Shown in pieces: positions 22,904-31,379 of a stretch of DNA of 64,000 bases. Source of the stretch: Glacieibacterium arshaanense (GTDB lineage: Bacteria > Pseudomonadota > Alphaproteobacteria > Sphingomonadales > Sphingomonadaceae); NCBI RefSeq assembly GCF_004681125.1, contig NZ_SIHO01000003.1, positions 462,122 through 526,121 on the forward strand, written 5' to 3'. The notes under the pieces are model-generated. The model ran no database searches, had not been told where the DNA came from, and saw nothing but the letters and a program-made list of their open reading frames with translations. The stretch's first letter is position 1, and the number at the start of each line of letters is the position of its first letter. Both the position numbers and the translations under genes were made by a program.

Positions 22904-23371
22904 ATGACTTCAGCAAAACCCCGTAAAGCCGGCAAAGGCAGCGCGCGTGCCTCGGCGCGGCTCGCTGCCGTGCAGGCGCTGTACCAGCGCGAGATGTCGG
23001 GCGATCCTGTCGCCAAGCTGCTCACCGAGTTTCACAACCACCGGCTCGGCGCGACGATCGAGGGCGAAGAATATCGCAACGCCGACCCCGAGCTGTTCGA
23101 CGACATTGTCGCGGGTGCCGTGGCGCGCGGTGACGAAATCGACGCGCTGATCACCGGCAACCTCGCCAGCGGTTGGGCGATTGACCGGCTCGACCGGCCG
23201 ATGCGCGCGATTTTGCGCGCCGGGGTCTATGAACTGCTGGCACGTCCCGATGTGCCGACGCCGACGGTCATCAACGAATATCTCGATGTCGCGCATGCGT
23301 TCTACGACACCAAGGAAACCGCGTTCGCCAACGCGCTGCTCGACGCGGTGGCGCGGCTGACGCGGGGCTGA
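22904..23371 (+). CDS. nusB: Transcription antitermination factor NusB
   Basis: 155 residues from ATG 22904, all-helical NusB fold: SARLAAVQALYQREMSG at the start, then LDRPMRAILRAGVYELLARPDVPTPTVINEYLDVAHAFYDTKETAFANALLD. It takes part in rRNA antitermination with NusE. Its place after ribH and before thiL is typical of proteobacteria. Confidence 0.95.
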   Translation: MTSAKPRKAGKGSARASARLAAVQALYQREMSGDPVAKLLTEFHNHRLGATIEGEEYRNADPELFDDIVAGAVARGDEIDALITGNLASGWAIDRLDRPMRAILRAGVYELLARPDVPTPTVINEYLDVAHAFYDTKETAFANALLDAVARLTRG

Positions 23372-23379
23372 GTGCGGTC

Positions 23380-23514
23380 GAAGGGCCTCCGGCGGGCAGG
23401 GCCGCAGGCCCTGCACCCATATCTTGAGACGGTGCCAAACTGTCGGCGTTGGCGGTTGCAAACCCCCGCGCATTATTTGGTGCAGGGCCTGCGGCCCTGC
23501 CCGCCGGAGGCCCT
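23380..23514. repeat. REPIN-like pair (locus d)
   Basis: Inverted units at 23380-23417 and 23479-23514 with a ~61-base spacer. Both inner hairpins are GCAGGGCC-GCA-GGCCCTGC or its complement, a variant not seen elsewhere in the window. It separates nusB from thiL, and the right unit ends about 21 bases before the proposed thiL start. Confidence 0.9.
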
Positions 23515-23535
23515 GAAACCGCGATTGGACAAGAT

Positions 23536-24477
23536 TTGCGCGAGCGCGATCTGATCGCGCAGCTGCTGGCGCCGCTCGCCATGCACAAGGCGGCGCGCGG
23601 CCTTGCTGATGACGGCGCCGTCTGGCTGCCGCCGCTCGGCCGCGAACTGGTGCTGACGCACGATACGCTCGCCGCTGGTGTGCATTATCTGCCTGATGAT
23701 CCGCCGTCTGACGTGGCGTGGAAGCTGCTCGCCACCAACCTGTCCGACCTTGCCGCCAAGGGCGCGACGCCGTCAGGCATGTTGTTGTCGCTGGGGCTGA
23801 GTGCTGCCGAGGACGAGGCGTGGTTGCGGGGCTTCGTCAGCGGGCTGGCGCGCGGGCTTGAACGCTGGAACGTCGCGCTTTTCGGTGGCGATACCATTTC
23901 CGGGTTGGCGCAAGCCGTTCTTGGGCTGACCGCCATCGGTCACGTCGAACCGGGCATGGCGCGCGCCCGCAGCGGCGCACGGGCAGGCGATTTGCTGTGG
24001 GTCAGCGGTAGCATCGGCGACGCCGGGTTGGGGCTGGCGGTGGCACAAGGCCGACTGCCGCACGACAAATATCTACTCAACCGCTTCCGCCGTCCGGAAC
24101 CGCGCCTTGGGCTCGGTGCGGCGTTGTCGCCTGTCGTGCACGCGATGATGGATGTTTCCGATGGTGTGCTGATCGACGCGCAGCGCATGGCCGCGGCCAG
24201 CGGGCTGGCGGTGACAGTGAATCTGGCCGCGTTGCCGCTCTCAGATGCCGCCGCCGCACACACGCCTGATGACGCCGCGCGCCTCCAACGCGCCACGGCT
24301 GGCGATGATTACGAGCTGCTGTTCGCTGCGCCGGCAGATGCCGATATCGCCGCACTGGCGGCGCTGCACCGGCTGCCGCTGACCTGCATCGGCGCGTTCG
24401 AAGCCGGCGCAGGCTTGCGCGTGCGCGCCTCGAATGGTGCCGATTGCACACCCGACCGGCTCGGCTGGGAGCACTGA
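23536..24477 (+). CDS. thiL: Thiamine-monophosphate kinase
   Basis: 313 residues from a TTG at 23536, which gives MRERDLIAQLLAPLA, the usual ThiL N-terminus. The frame stays open into the upstream repeat, so a start inside the repeat cannot be excluded. The family is AIR-synthase-like: ADDGAVW, LVLTHDTLAAGVHYL, LATNLSDLAAKGATPSG, GGDTISG and DVSDGVLIDAQRMA are ATP and magnesium sites. It phosphorylates thiamine monophosphate to the cofactor form. No clear ribosome site remains between the repeat and the TTG. Confidence 0.92.
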   Translation: MRERDLIAQLLAPLAMHKAARGLADDGAVWLPPLGRELVLTHDTLAAGVHYLPDDPPSDVAWKLLATNLSDLAAKGATPSGMLLSLGLSAAEDEAWLRGFVSGLARGLERWNVALFGGDTISGLAQAVLGLTAIGHVEPGMARARSGARAGDLLWVSGSIGDAGLGLAVAQGRLPHDKYLLNRFRRPEPRLGLGAALSPVVHAMMDVSDGVLIDAQRMAAASGLAVTVNLAALPLSDAAAAHTPDDAARLQRATAGDDYELLFAAPADADIAALAALHRLPLTCIGAFEAGAGLRVRASNGADCTPDRLGWEH

Positions 24478-24595
24478 AACGGCAGCTATTGCGCCAAAGG
24501 GTTGCATAAGCTGTGCGCATTTGCCACAAGCCGCCGCACTTATAACGTCTTGACCCGTGCGGCATGGCTGCCTGGGCGAATTAGGGGTAAAATTC

Positions 24596-26731
24596 ATGGA
24601 TGTCGTTCTGATATCGATTGTCTGCGGCGTGGCCGCAGTCATCTATGGTATCATCACCTCGCGGGCCATTCTGGCCGCGTCGCCGGGCAACGCCCGCATG
24701 CAGGAAATCGCCAAGGCGATTCAGGAAGGCGCCGGCGCCTACCTCAACAAACAGTACACCGCGATTGCCGTCGTCGGCGTCGTCATGGCAGCGCTCGTCG
24801 CGCTGTTCCTCGGGATCGTGCCCGCCGTCGCCTTCGTGCTCGGCGCGGTGCTGTCGGGTGTTACCGGCTTCATCGGCATGAACATCTCGGTGCGCGCCAA
24901 CGTCCGCACTGCAGAGGCCGCACGCGGCTCGCTGCAGGGCGGTCTGACCATGGCGTTCCGTTCGGGCGCCGTCACCGGCATGCTGGTCGCCGGACTCGCG
25001 CTGCTCGCCATCGCCGGTTACTTCTACGCGCTGGTGTCGTCGGGTCTTGAACCGACCAGCCGCGCTGTCGTCAACGCGCTCGTCGCGCTGAGCTTCGGCG
25101 CTTCGCTGATCTCGATCTTCGCGCGTCTCGGCGGCGGTATCTTCACCAAGGCCGCAGACGTCGGCGCCGACATGGTCGGCAAGAACGAACTCGGCTTCGA
25201 CGAAGATGACGACCGCAACCCCGGCGTTATTGCCGACAACGTCGGTGACAACGTCGGCGATTGCGCCGGCATGGCCGCCGACCTTTTCGAAACCTATGTC
25301 GTCACCATCGGCGCCACCATGGTGCTGATCGCGCTGCTCATCGGCGGCGGTGACGCTGCCAAGCTGATGACGTTGCCGCTGCTCGCCTGCGGCGTCTGCA
25401 TCATTACCTCGATCATCGGCACCTATTTCGTCCGCCTCGGCGGCGGCTCGATCATGGGCGCGCTTTACAAGGGCCTGATTGTCACCGGCCTGCTGTCGGT
25501 TCCGGCACTGTGGTTCGCCACCGCCGCGATCTTCCCCGACATGAACGCCGTTATCGGTGCCGATCCGGCGATTGTCGCCGCGCAGGGCCGTGAAGCGGTT
25601 ACCGTCGCCGGCGTCGTCGGCGGCTTCTCGGGCCGCGAGCTGTTCTATTGCATGCTCGTCGGTCTCGGCGTCACCGCGCTGATCGTCTGGATCACCGAAT
25701 ACTATACCGGCACCAACTACCGCCCGGTGCAGTCGATCGCCAAGGCGTCGGATTCGGGCCACGGCACCAACGTCATCCAGGGCCTTGCGGTCTCGATGGA
25801 ATCGACTGCGCTGCCGACGCTCGTCATCGTCGCCGGCATCATCATGACCTACAAGCTCGGCGGCCTCATCGGTATCGCCTTTGCCGCGACCGCGATGCTC
25901 GCGCTCGCCGGCATGATCGTGGCGCTCGACGCTTACGGTCCGGTCACCGACAACGCCGGTGGTATTGCCGAAATGGCGGGCCTCGACGGTGAAGTGCGCC
26001 AGCGCACCGACGCGCTCGACGCGGTCGGCAACACCACCAAGGCCGTCACCAAGGGCTATGCCATCGGTTCGGCCGGTCTGGCGGCGCTCGTGCTGTTTGC
26101 GACCTACACCAACGACTTGAAAGAGTTCTTCACCTCGGTGACGATCGATTTCTCGCTGTCGAACCCCTATGTCGTCGTCGGGCTGCTGCTCGGCGCATTG
26201 CTGCCGTACCTGTTCGGCGGCATGGCGATGACGGCCGTCGGCCGCACCGCACAGGCAGTGGCACAGGACATTCGCGCCCAGTTCCGCGAAAACCCCGGCA
26301 TTGCCGACCGCAGCGTGCGTCCGAACTACGCACGCACCGTCGGTCTGGTCACCGCCGGCGCCATCAAGGAAATGATCATCCCGTCGCTGCTGCCGGTGCT
26401 CGCACCGATCGTGGTGTACTTCGCGATCACTGCTGTCGCGGGTCAGGGTAACGGCTTTGCCGCCCTCGGTGCGTTGCTGATGGGCGTCATCATCTCGGGT
26501 CTGTTCGTCGCCATCTCGATGACCTCGGGCGGCGGCGCCTGGGATAACGCCAAGAAGGTCATCGAAATGGGTGCCTATGGTGGCAAGGGTAGCCCCGCGC
26601 ACCAGGCAGCCGTGACCGGTGACACCGTCGGCGATCCGTACAAGGATACCGCGGGTCCGGCCGTCAACCCGATGATCAAGATCACCAACATCGTCGCGTT
26701 GCTGCTGCTCGCAGCACTCGCGGCACACTGA
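24596..26731 (+). CDS. hppA: Membrane proton-translocating pyrophosphatase, K+-independent type
   Basis: 711 residues with ~16 membrane helices. It couples pyrophosphate hydrolysis to proton pumping. Substrate motifs are clear: [33 protein letters not shown] and the C-terminal [18 protein letters not shown]. Residue K482 in [10 protein letters not shown] is the lysine that marks potassium-independent enzymes (alanine in K+-dependent ones). The ATG at 24596 has a TTAGGGGTAAAA leader. A terminator follows. Confidence 0.96.
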   Translation: MDVVLISIVCGVAAVIYGIITSRAILAASPGNARMQEIAKAIQEGAGAYLNKQYTAIAVVGVVMAALVALFLGIVPAVAFVLGAVLSGVTGFIGMNISVRANVRTAEAARGSLQGGLTMAFRSGAVTGMLVAGLALLAIAGYFYALVSSGLEPTSRAVVNALVALSFGASLISIFARLGGGIFTKAADVGADMVGKNELGFDEDDDRNPGVIADNVGDNVGDCAGMAADLFETYVVTIGATMVLIALLIGGGDAAKLMTLPLLACGVCIITSIIGTYFVRLGGGSIMGALYKGLIVTGLLSVPALWFATAAIFPDMNAVIGADPAIVAAQGREAVTVAGVVGGFSGRELFYCMLVGLGVTALIVWITEYYTGTNYRPVQSIAKASDSGHGTNVIQGLAVSMESTALPTLVIVAGIIMTYKLGGLIGIAFAATAMLALAGMIVALDAYGPVTDNAGGIAEMAGLDGEVRQRTDALDAVGNTTKAVTKGYAIGSAGLAALVLFATYTNDLKEFFTSVTIDFSLSNPYVVVGLLLGALLPYLFGGMAMTAVGRTAQAVAQDIRAQFRENPGIADRSVRPNYARTVGLVTAGAIKEMIIPSLLPVLAPIVVYFAITAVAGQGNGFAALGALLMGVIISGLFVAISMTSGGGAWDNAKKVIEMGAYGGKGSPAHQAAVTGDTVGDPYKDTAGPAVNPMIKITNIVALLLLAALAAH

Positions 26732-26762
26732 TCGACCTCAGCGCAAGCTGAAGTCGCAACGA

Positions 26763-26794
26763 CCCCGCTGGATGCAAGTCCGGCGGGGTTTTTG
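26763..26794 (+). terminator. Rho-independent terminator after hppA
   Basis: Stem CCCCGCTGGA / TCCGGCGGGG (10 pairs with one T-G) around the loop TGCAAG, followed by TTTTTG. It ends 31 bases downstream of the hppA stop begin, well placed to close the rib-nusB-thiL-hppA region. Confidence 0.85.
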
Positions 26795-26852
26795 TTGCGC
26801 CACGTGCACGGCAGGGCTGGCAATTTGTGCCGGTTGCCCGCAGGAGGTGGAT

Positions 26853-27737
26853 ATGACTGCCACATCCCGACGCACGACATCAAACGCCGACCAGCAGCGC
26901 CGCATCGCCGGTTGCGTCACGCTCGGCCTGGACACCCATGGTGAACACGACAGCGCCGTGTCGAGCATCGACGGCACCTTGCCCGCGACGCACGATGCCG
27001 AAGGCCGCATGGCGCGCGGCGCGATGCTGGTGCTCGCCGACCAGGGCCTCGCGCGCGGCGTGTTCGCGGCGTTCGGTGAAGAACAAGCGATGCTGACGCT
27101 CGACCTGCGCGTCGACTGGCTGGCGCTGCCGCCGCCAGGCGCACTCGTCGAGGCGCAGGTCGAACGTGTCATCCGGCACGGTGCCATCGTCGAAGTGCAG
27201 GGGGTGCTGCGCGCCTATGCCGCCGATGCGGTCGTGCTGGTCGGCACGGCGTGCGCGCGCTTCCTGACCGGCAGCTTCCCCGGCGGCGGGGATGTCTTCG
27301 CGCATGTCGAACACAGCGACGCAGCCGCCTCGACGGCGCCCGATTTTAATGCGCTGCTGGCACTGCAACCGGTCGAAGACGGCACCGTCCTGCCGCCCAA
27401 TCTGGCGCTGGTCGGGTCGCCGATGCTGCCGGCAATTCACGGCGGCTTCATCGCCGCAGCGCTCGAAGCCACCAGCACCGGGCTGGCTCCCGCCGACCTC
27501 GGCTGGTCACCGGTCGATGTCGAAATCCGCTACATCCGCCCGGCCAACGCCACCGAGCCGCTGCACATCGTCCCGCGCGTGCTGCGCGCCAGCCGGCGCA
27601 CCGTCATCGTCGAAGCCCATGCGCTGCAAGGCGATGACCGTAAACTCATCGCCTCGGCCCAGATGCTGTTCTACCGCCATGTCGGTGAAGCTGCCGACCT
27701 TACGACCGAGACAGTGGAGTTTCCGCTACAGCGCTGA
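26853..27737 (+). CDS. Double-hotdog thioesterase family protein
   Basis: 294 residues from ATG 26853, preceded by a strong AGGAGGTGG. Two tandem hotdog-like halves are visible: residues ~20-150 (RMARGAMLVLADQGLARGVF; LTLDLRVDWLALPPPGALVEAQ) and ~165-290 (PMLPAIHGGFIAAALEATSTG; VEIRYIRPANATEPLHIVPRV). It resembles acyl-CoA thioesterases of the PaaI group duplicated in one chain. Substrate unknown. Its stop codon overlaps a REPIN-like pair. Confidence 0.82.
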   Translation: MTATSRRTTSNADQQRRIAGCVTLGLDTHGEHDSAVSSIDGTLPATHDAEGRMARGAMLVLADQGLARGVFAAFGEEQAMLTLDLRVDWLALPPPGALVEAQVERVIRHGAIVEVQGVLRAYAADAVVLVGTACARFLTGSFPGGGDVFAHVEHSDAAASTAPDFNALLALQPVEDGTVLPPNLALVGSPMLPAIHGGFIAAALEATSTGLAPADLGWSPVDVEIRYIRPANATEPLHIVPRVLRASRRTVIVEAHALQGDDRKLIASAQMLFYRHVGEAADLTTETVEFPLQR

Positions 27738-27830
27738 AGAGCCTCCGGCGGGCAGGCCTGAGGCCTGCACCCATTTGAGGAGCGCATAAAAATTGGGTGC
27801 AGGGCCTGAGGCCCTGCCCGCCGGAGGCCC
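27736..27830. repeat. REPIN-like pair between convergent genes (locus e)
   Basis: Units at 27736-27772 and 27795-27830. The left hairpin is GCAGGCC-TGA-GGCCTGC; the right is one pair longer, GCAGGGCC-TGA-GGCCCTGC. The element spans the whole gap, overlapping the stop codon of the thioesterase gene on one side and touching the bamE stop on the other. Confidence 0.9.
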
Positions 27831-28339
27831 TACTTGGGTCCGTCGCGACCCGTGCCGCCGCTGCTGCCGGCGGGGCCACCGCCGCTGCTGACCTGGCCGA
27901 TGTTGCCGAACAGATCCTGGATCAGGCTGCTGTCGCGGCCCAGCGTCGGCGTCTTGTCGCCTTCCATCTTGACCGACACGATCTTGTCGAGGCCGTCGCG
28001 TTCGACCTTGGTGACACCGCCACCGCTATCGAAGCTGATGATGATGATGCTCTGCGACGTCGGCTTGGGGGTCAGGAACGCCAGCTGCGAGCTGTTGCGC
28101 GTCACATAATACCATTCGCCATTGTCGAATTCGGAGGCCCAGGTCGGGCGGCCCAGTGTCTTTTCGACCGAGGCGCGGTTGTCGACACCCGGCTGCACCG
28201 AAGCGACCAGCGTTTCGTCGACGATGTAGCCCTGCGTCTGCTTGATGCGCGACGATTCGCAAGCCGACAATGTCGTCAGCGCGAGCACCGCCAGCACGGG
28301 CAACATCGCCGCCGGCCTGCTGCTGTTCGTCAAACGCAT
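27830..28339 (-). CDS. bamE: Outer-membrane assembly lipoprotein BamE (SmpA/OmlA)
   Basis: 169 residues from ATG 28339. A signal peptide ends in a lipobox (ALTTLSAC), so the protein is a lipoprotein. The SmpA/OmlA core follows: GYIVDETLVASVQPGVDNRASVEKTLGRPTWAS and WYYVTRNSSQLAFLTPK. The tail is Gly/Ser-rich. BamE helps the BAM complex insert outer-membrane proteins. It diverges from the cytochrome chaperone gene, a common alphaproteobacterial arrangement. Confidence 0.93.
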   Translation of the reverse strand: MRLTNSSRPAAMLPVLAVLALTTLSACESSRIKQTQGYIVDETLVASVQPGVDNRASVEKTLGRPTWASEFDNGEWYYVTRNSSQLAFLTPKPTSQSIIIISFDSGGGVTKVERDGLDKIVSVKMEGDKTPTLGRDSSLIQDLFGNIGQVSSGGGPAGSSGGTGRDGPK

Positions 28340-28484
28340 AACCCACTCCCACCGCAGCACTGCTGCACTTTACCACACTGGCATCGCCACACAGGCGTTG
28401 CACCGGAAGGCAATCGCCTCAATATGCGGCATCACGACCCGTCACAAGCCCTACTGCTGCGTCTTCAGCCGAATCGAGTATCCG

Positions 28485-29030
28485 ATGAACCCTTTCTCCA
28501 GCCTGACTCGCGCCGTCAAACATGCGGTGCAGCGCCAGTTTGCGGTCGAGCTGCCCGGCGACGCGCTCTACCGCAGCGTCGTCGAGCTGGCACGTCAGCC
28601 GCAAAGCTATATCGCCGGCGCCGTGCCCGACACGCTCGATGGCCGCTTCGACATGGTCGCGCTAGTCCTCGCATTAGTGCTGATACGGCTCGAATCGGCG
28701 GGTGAAATGCAGCTGACCAGCGACCTCACCGAACGCTTCATCACCGACATGGACGGGAGCTTGCGCGAAATCGGCATCAGCGACCAGGTTGTCGGCAAGC
28801 ATATCGGCAACATGGTCAGCGCACTCGGCGGCCGGTTGGGCGCCTATCGCGACGCGCTGGCGCCCGACGCCGCACCGCAAGCGCTGCCCGAAGCACTGGC
28901 GCGCAACCTCTACCGTGGCGCCCCGGTTGCCGCCGACGCGCTGGCGTGGCAAACCGCGCACGCGCGCAGCCTCCACGCCCGCATCAACAGCGCCGCGCTC
29001 GATGCGCTCAAGGCCGGAACCATCGCATGA
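28485..29030 (+). CDS. Ubiquinol-cytochrome c chaperone family protein
   Basis: 181 residues from ATG 28485. It matches the CBP3 family, needed for assembly or translation of cytochrome b in the bc1 complex: GDALYRSVVELARQPQSYIAGAVPDTLDGRFDMVALVLALVLIRL, then TERFITDMDGSLREIGISDQVVGKHIGNMVSALGGRL. The stop overlaps the next start (ATGA), so it is coupled to yceD. It implies an aerobic bc1 respiratory chain. Confidence 0.92.
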   Translation: MNPFSSLTRAVKHAVQRQFAVELPGDALYRSVVELARQPQSYIAGAVPDTLDGRFDMVALVLALVLIRLESAGEMQLTSDLTERFITDMDGSLREIGISDQVVGKHIGNMVSALGGRLGAYRDALAPDAAPQALPEALARNLYRGAPVAADALAWQTAHARSLHARINSAALDALKAGTIA

Positions 29031-29563
29031 CCCATCCCGAATTTGCCCGCACGCTACGCATCCACGAAATTGGCGCGCCGGTACGCCATGAAAGCCTGAC
29101 CGCAACAAAGGCCGAATGCGCCGCACTCGCCAAACGCTTCGACCTCGTCGCGCTCGACGCACTGACCGCCGAACTCGATGTCCACCGCAGCGCCGGCGCC
29201 ATTCGCGTCGCCGGCAGCTTCCACGCCGTCGGCGCGCAGCCGTGCGTGGTGTCTGCCGAACCCGTGCCGTTCGATCTCGATGATGTCGTCGAAGTCAATT
29301 TTAGCGACGGCGCCCGTGTCGCCGACGAGGAAATCGAACTCACCGACGATCAACTCGATGAACTGCCGCTCGAAGGCGACACGCTCGACCTCGGCGAACT
29401 CGTCGCGCAAAGCCTCGCGCTCGCGCTCGACCCCTGGCCGCGCGCCCCCGAAGAAATCCGCGCCGCTGCCGCGCGCCACCTGATCAGCGAAGCCGAAGCT
29501 GAGGCACTGGCGGCTGCCGACAAGGCGGCAGCGAACCCGTTCGCGGTGTTGAAAAAGAAATAG
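29027..29563 (+). CDS. yceD: YceD family protein (DUF177)
   Basis: 178 residues, acidic, with the DUF177 pattern: SFHAVGAQPCVVSAEPVPFDLDDVVEVNF, then ELDLGELVAQSLALALDPWPRAP (written here with the residues in the same order but starting LDLGELV in the protein). The family is tied to 23S rRNA metabolism and ribosomal protein L32. Neither rpmF nor plsX-fabH, its usual neighbours, follows; instead there is a repeat and an unrelated AT-richer gene. Confidence 0.9.
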   Translation: MTHPEFARTLRIHEIGAPVRHESLTATKAECAALAKRFDLVALDALTAELDVHRSAGAIRVAGSFHAVGAQPCVVSAEPVPFDLDDVVEVNFSDGARVADEEIELTDDQLDELPLEGDTLDLGELVAQSLALALDPWPRAPEEIRAAAARHLISEAEAEALAAADKAAANPFAVLKKK

Positions 29564-29575
29564 AGCAGGGAAGCC

Positions 29576-29611
29576 AAGGGCCTCCGGCGGGCAGGCCTGA
29601 GGCCTGCCCCC
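29576..29611. repeat. REP-like element, single unit (locus f)
   Basis: One unit with hairpin GCAGGCC-TGA-GGCCTGC and a C for A change just after it (CCCC rather than ACCC). It lies between convergent yceD and the AT-richer orphan gene, at the point where gene order and base composition both change. Confidence 0.85.
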
Positions 29612-29663
29612 ATTTGAATTGCGTCACAGTCTCCGCTGAGTTGGTAGTTTATTCTAGCACCGG

Positions 29664-30182
29664 TCAGGATATAGTGTCATCACCAGCGACGAAATCAAAG
29701 AGGTAGGTAACGCAGACTCCAAGTACAGCTGCTGCTCCGAATCTTATTACTGGATTCGGAATAGAATTGGTAAAATTCGAGGTCGCAAGTTGTACTGCTT
29801 TTCGAACTTTCTCATCGCGCGCTGCTCGCCGCGCTACGGCCCCGACATGCCGCCCCGTTACGGAAATGCCTAACTTGGCTGAATCCACTGCCACTGCAGC
29901 GGTTCTTCCGACTGCCTTGCCACCGTTGGCTACTGATTGGATAGCATCGCTGCCGGCTTCTGCGGCGCGATCTGAAAGATCGTTGAATGCATCGCCGGCA
30001 AGTTTGGCTCCAGTACCAGCAAGAAGCAAAGTTGATACAGTGGTTTGTGTCGACAATTCGGCAGCAGCAGCGCCTTGATCGCGCGCCAACTTTACGGCTG
30101 CATCTATAGCTGCCGCACCTGAATCAGCCAGCTTCGAAACTCCAGCTTGCAAGCCTCGTATGGCATCATCAAATTTGCCCAC
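29664..30182 (-). CDS. Ala-rich protein of unknown function with C-terminal membrane helix, atypical composition
   Basis: 172 residues. The first ~150 are alanine-rich and probably form long amphipathic helices (KLADSGAAAIDAAVKLARDQGAAAAELS; DRAAEAGSDAIQSVANGGKAVGRTAAVAVDSAKLG). The end has one hydrophobic helix (FGAAAVLGVCVTYLFDFVAG). No family is recognised; membrane-anchored or phasin-like helical proteins look similar. Codons ending in A or T are far more frequent than in neighbours and GC is visibly lower, which suggests acquisition by transfer. No toxin or mobile gene is adjacent. Confidence 0.7.
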   Translation of the reverse strand: MGKFDDAIRGLQAGVSKLADSGAAAIDAAVKLARDQGAAAAELSTQTTVSTLLLAGTGAKLAGDAFNDLSDRAAEAGSDAIQSVANGGKAVGRTAAVAVDSAKLGISVTGRHVGAVARRAARDEKVRKAVQLATSNFTNSIPNPVIRFGAAAVLGVCVTYLFDFVAGDDTIS

Positions 30183-30287
30183 AGAGTTCCCCGACTAAAA
30201 CGCCGAATGAATGATATCACTGCAATCCCTGCCGGCAATTCACAATGCATCCGAAACGGATTGCTGCCGCACTTTGCGGCAATTCAA

Positions 30288-30689
30288 CTACCCGCGCCCG
30301 CGCGCAAAATGCACGTCGGTGAAGCCTACATCGACCCAGGCGTGGCGCGTCTGCTCCCACACAGAACGCACCGGCGCCGGAAAATCTGGGTCGGCGATGG
30401 CGCCGACAGTGATGCCGATGACGCCGGGTTTGAGCGGGCCGGTCAGCCATACCGAAGTCCCGCATTCGGGGCAGAAGCCGGTGGTGAACTCATTCCCTGA
30501 ATCGGCGATGCGCGTATAGCGCTTCGAGGTGCCGGTCAGTTTGACACGTTCGACTGGATAATAGGCCGCGACACCGAACGGCGAACCCGAGCGCCGCTGG
30601 CAGGCGACGCAGTGGCACATGACCACCGCGTCGGGTTCACCGGATATTTCAGCGCTAAGCTGGCCGCACCCGCATTGCGCGCGCGTCAT
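30288..30689 (-). CDS. GFA (glutathione-dependent formaldehyde-activating) family protein
   Basis: 133 residues, one Gfa/CENP-V zinc domain. Cysteine ligands are at CGCG (residues 6-9), CHCVACQRRSGSPF and FCPECGTSVW. Family members bind zinc and often glutathione, but many do not act on formaldehyde, so the reaction is uncertain. It starts 3 bases after the ssb stop and is probably cotranscribed with it. Confidence 0.9.
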   Translation of the reverse strand: MTRAQCGCGQLSAEISGEPDAVVMCHCVACQRRSGSPFGVAAYYPVERVKLTGTSKRYTRIADSGNEFTTGFCPECGTSVWLTGPLKPGVIGITVGAIADPDFPAPVRSVWEQTRHAWVDVGFTDVHFARGRG

Positions 30690-30692
30690 GGC

Positions 30693-31220
30693 TCAGAACG
30701 GCACATCGTCGTCGAGGTCGTCGCTGAAGCCGCCGCCCGGCCCAGCACCACCGCTACCGCCACCGAACGCCGGCTTCTTGGCGCCGCCGCCGAAGGCCGG
30801 GGCGCTGCTGCGCGGCGCGTCGTCATAACCGCCGCCGAAGTCGCCGCCACCGGCGCTGCCGCCTTCGCCGCGGCCATCGAGCAGCACCAGCGTGCCGTTG
30901 AAGCGGCCGATGACGACTTCGGTGGTGTAGCGATCGTTGCCGTCGCGGTCCTGCCACTTGCGCGTCTGCAGCGCGCCTTCGACATAGATCTTGCTGCCCT
31001 TGCGCAGGAACTTTTCGGCGATCGGCACCAGATTGTCGTTGTTGATGGTGACGTTATGCCACTCGGTCTTTTCCTTGCGCTCGCCGCTGGCCTTGTCGCG
31101 CCAGCTTTCGGATGTCGCGATGCGCATGTTGGCGATGCGGCCGCCATTGGCGAACGATTTGATTTCAGGGTCGGCACCCAGATTGCCGACCAGAATGACC
31201 TTGTTGACGCTGCCAGCCAT
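30693..31220 (-). CDS. ssb: Single-stranded DNA-binding protein
   Basis: 175 residues from ATG 31220. The OB-fold is clear ([66 protein letters not shown]). A glycine-rich linker leads to the acidic tip DDLDDDVPF, which docks partner proteins. It protects single-stranded DNA in replication and repair. Divergent from the DUF3667 gene. Confidence 0.97.
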   Translation of the reverse strand: MAGSVNKVILVGNLGADPEIKSFANGGRIANMRIATSESWRDKASGERKEKTEWHNVTINNDNLVPIAEKFLRKGSKIYVEGALQTRKWQDRDGNDRYTTEVVIGRFNGTLVLLDGRGEGGSAGGGDFGGGYDDAPRSSAPAFGGGAKKPAFGGGSGGAGPGGGFSDDLDDDVPF

Positions 31221-31379
31221 GCGGCGATTTCCCCATCTTAAAATAGAACATATATAGAACGCGTGGCGTCCGTGCAACGACTCGATGTGCGGGCTCATGC
31301 TAGCACCGCGACAGCGGTTGCGCTTGTAAAAACCGGCACGCTGGGTCACCTTCGCGCACACTGTTCAGGGGGTTCAACA

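Noticed and set aside
24581-26728. Long open frame (715 codons) opposite hppA
   Set aside because: It mirrors hppA codon for codon, is full of His, Asp, Arg and Gln runs with no domain, and arises from high-GC third positions.
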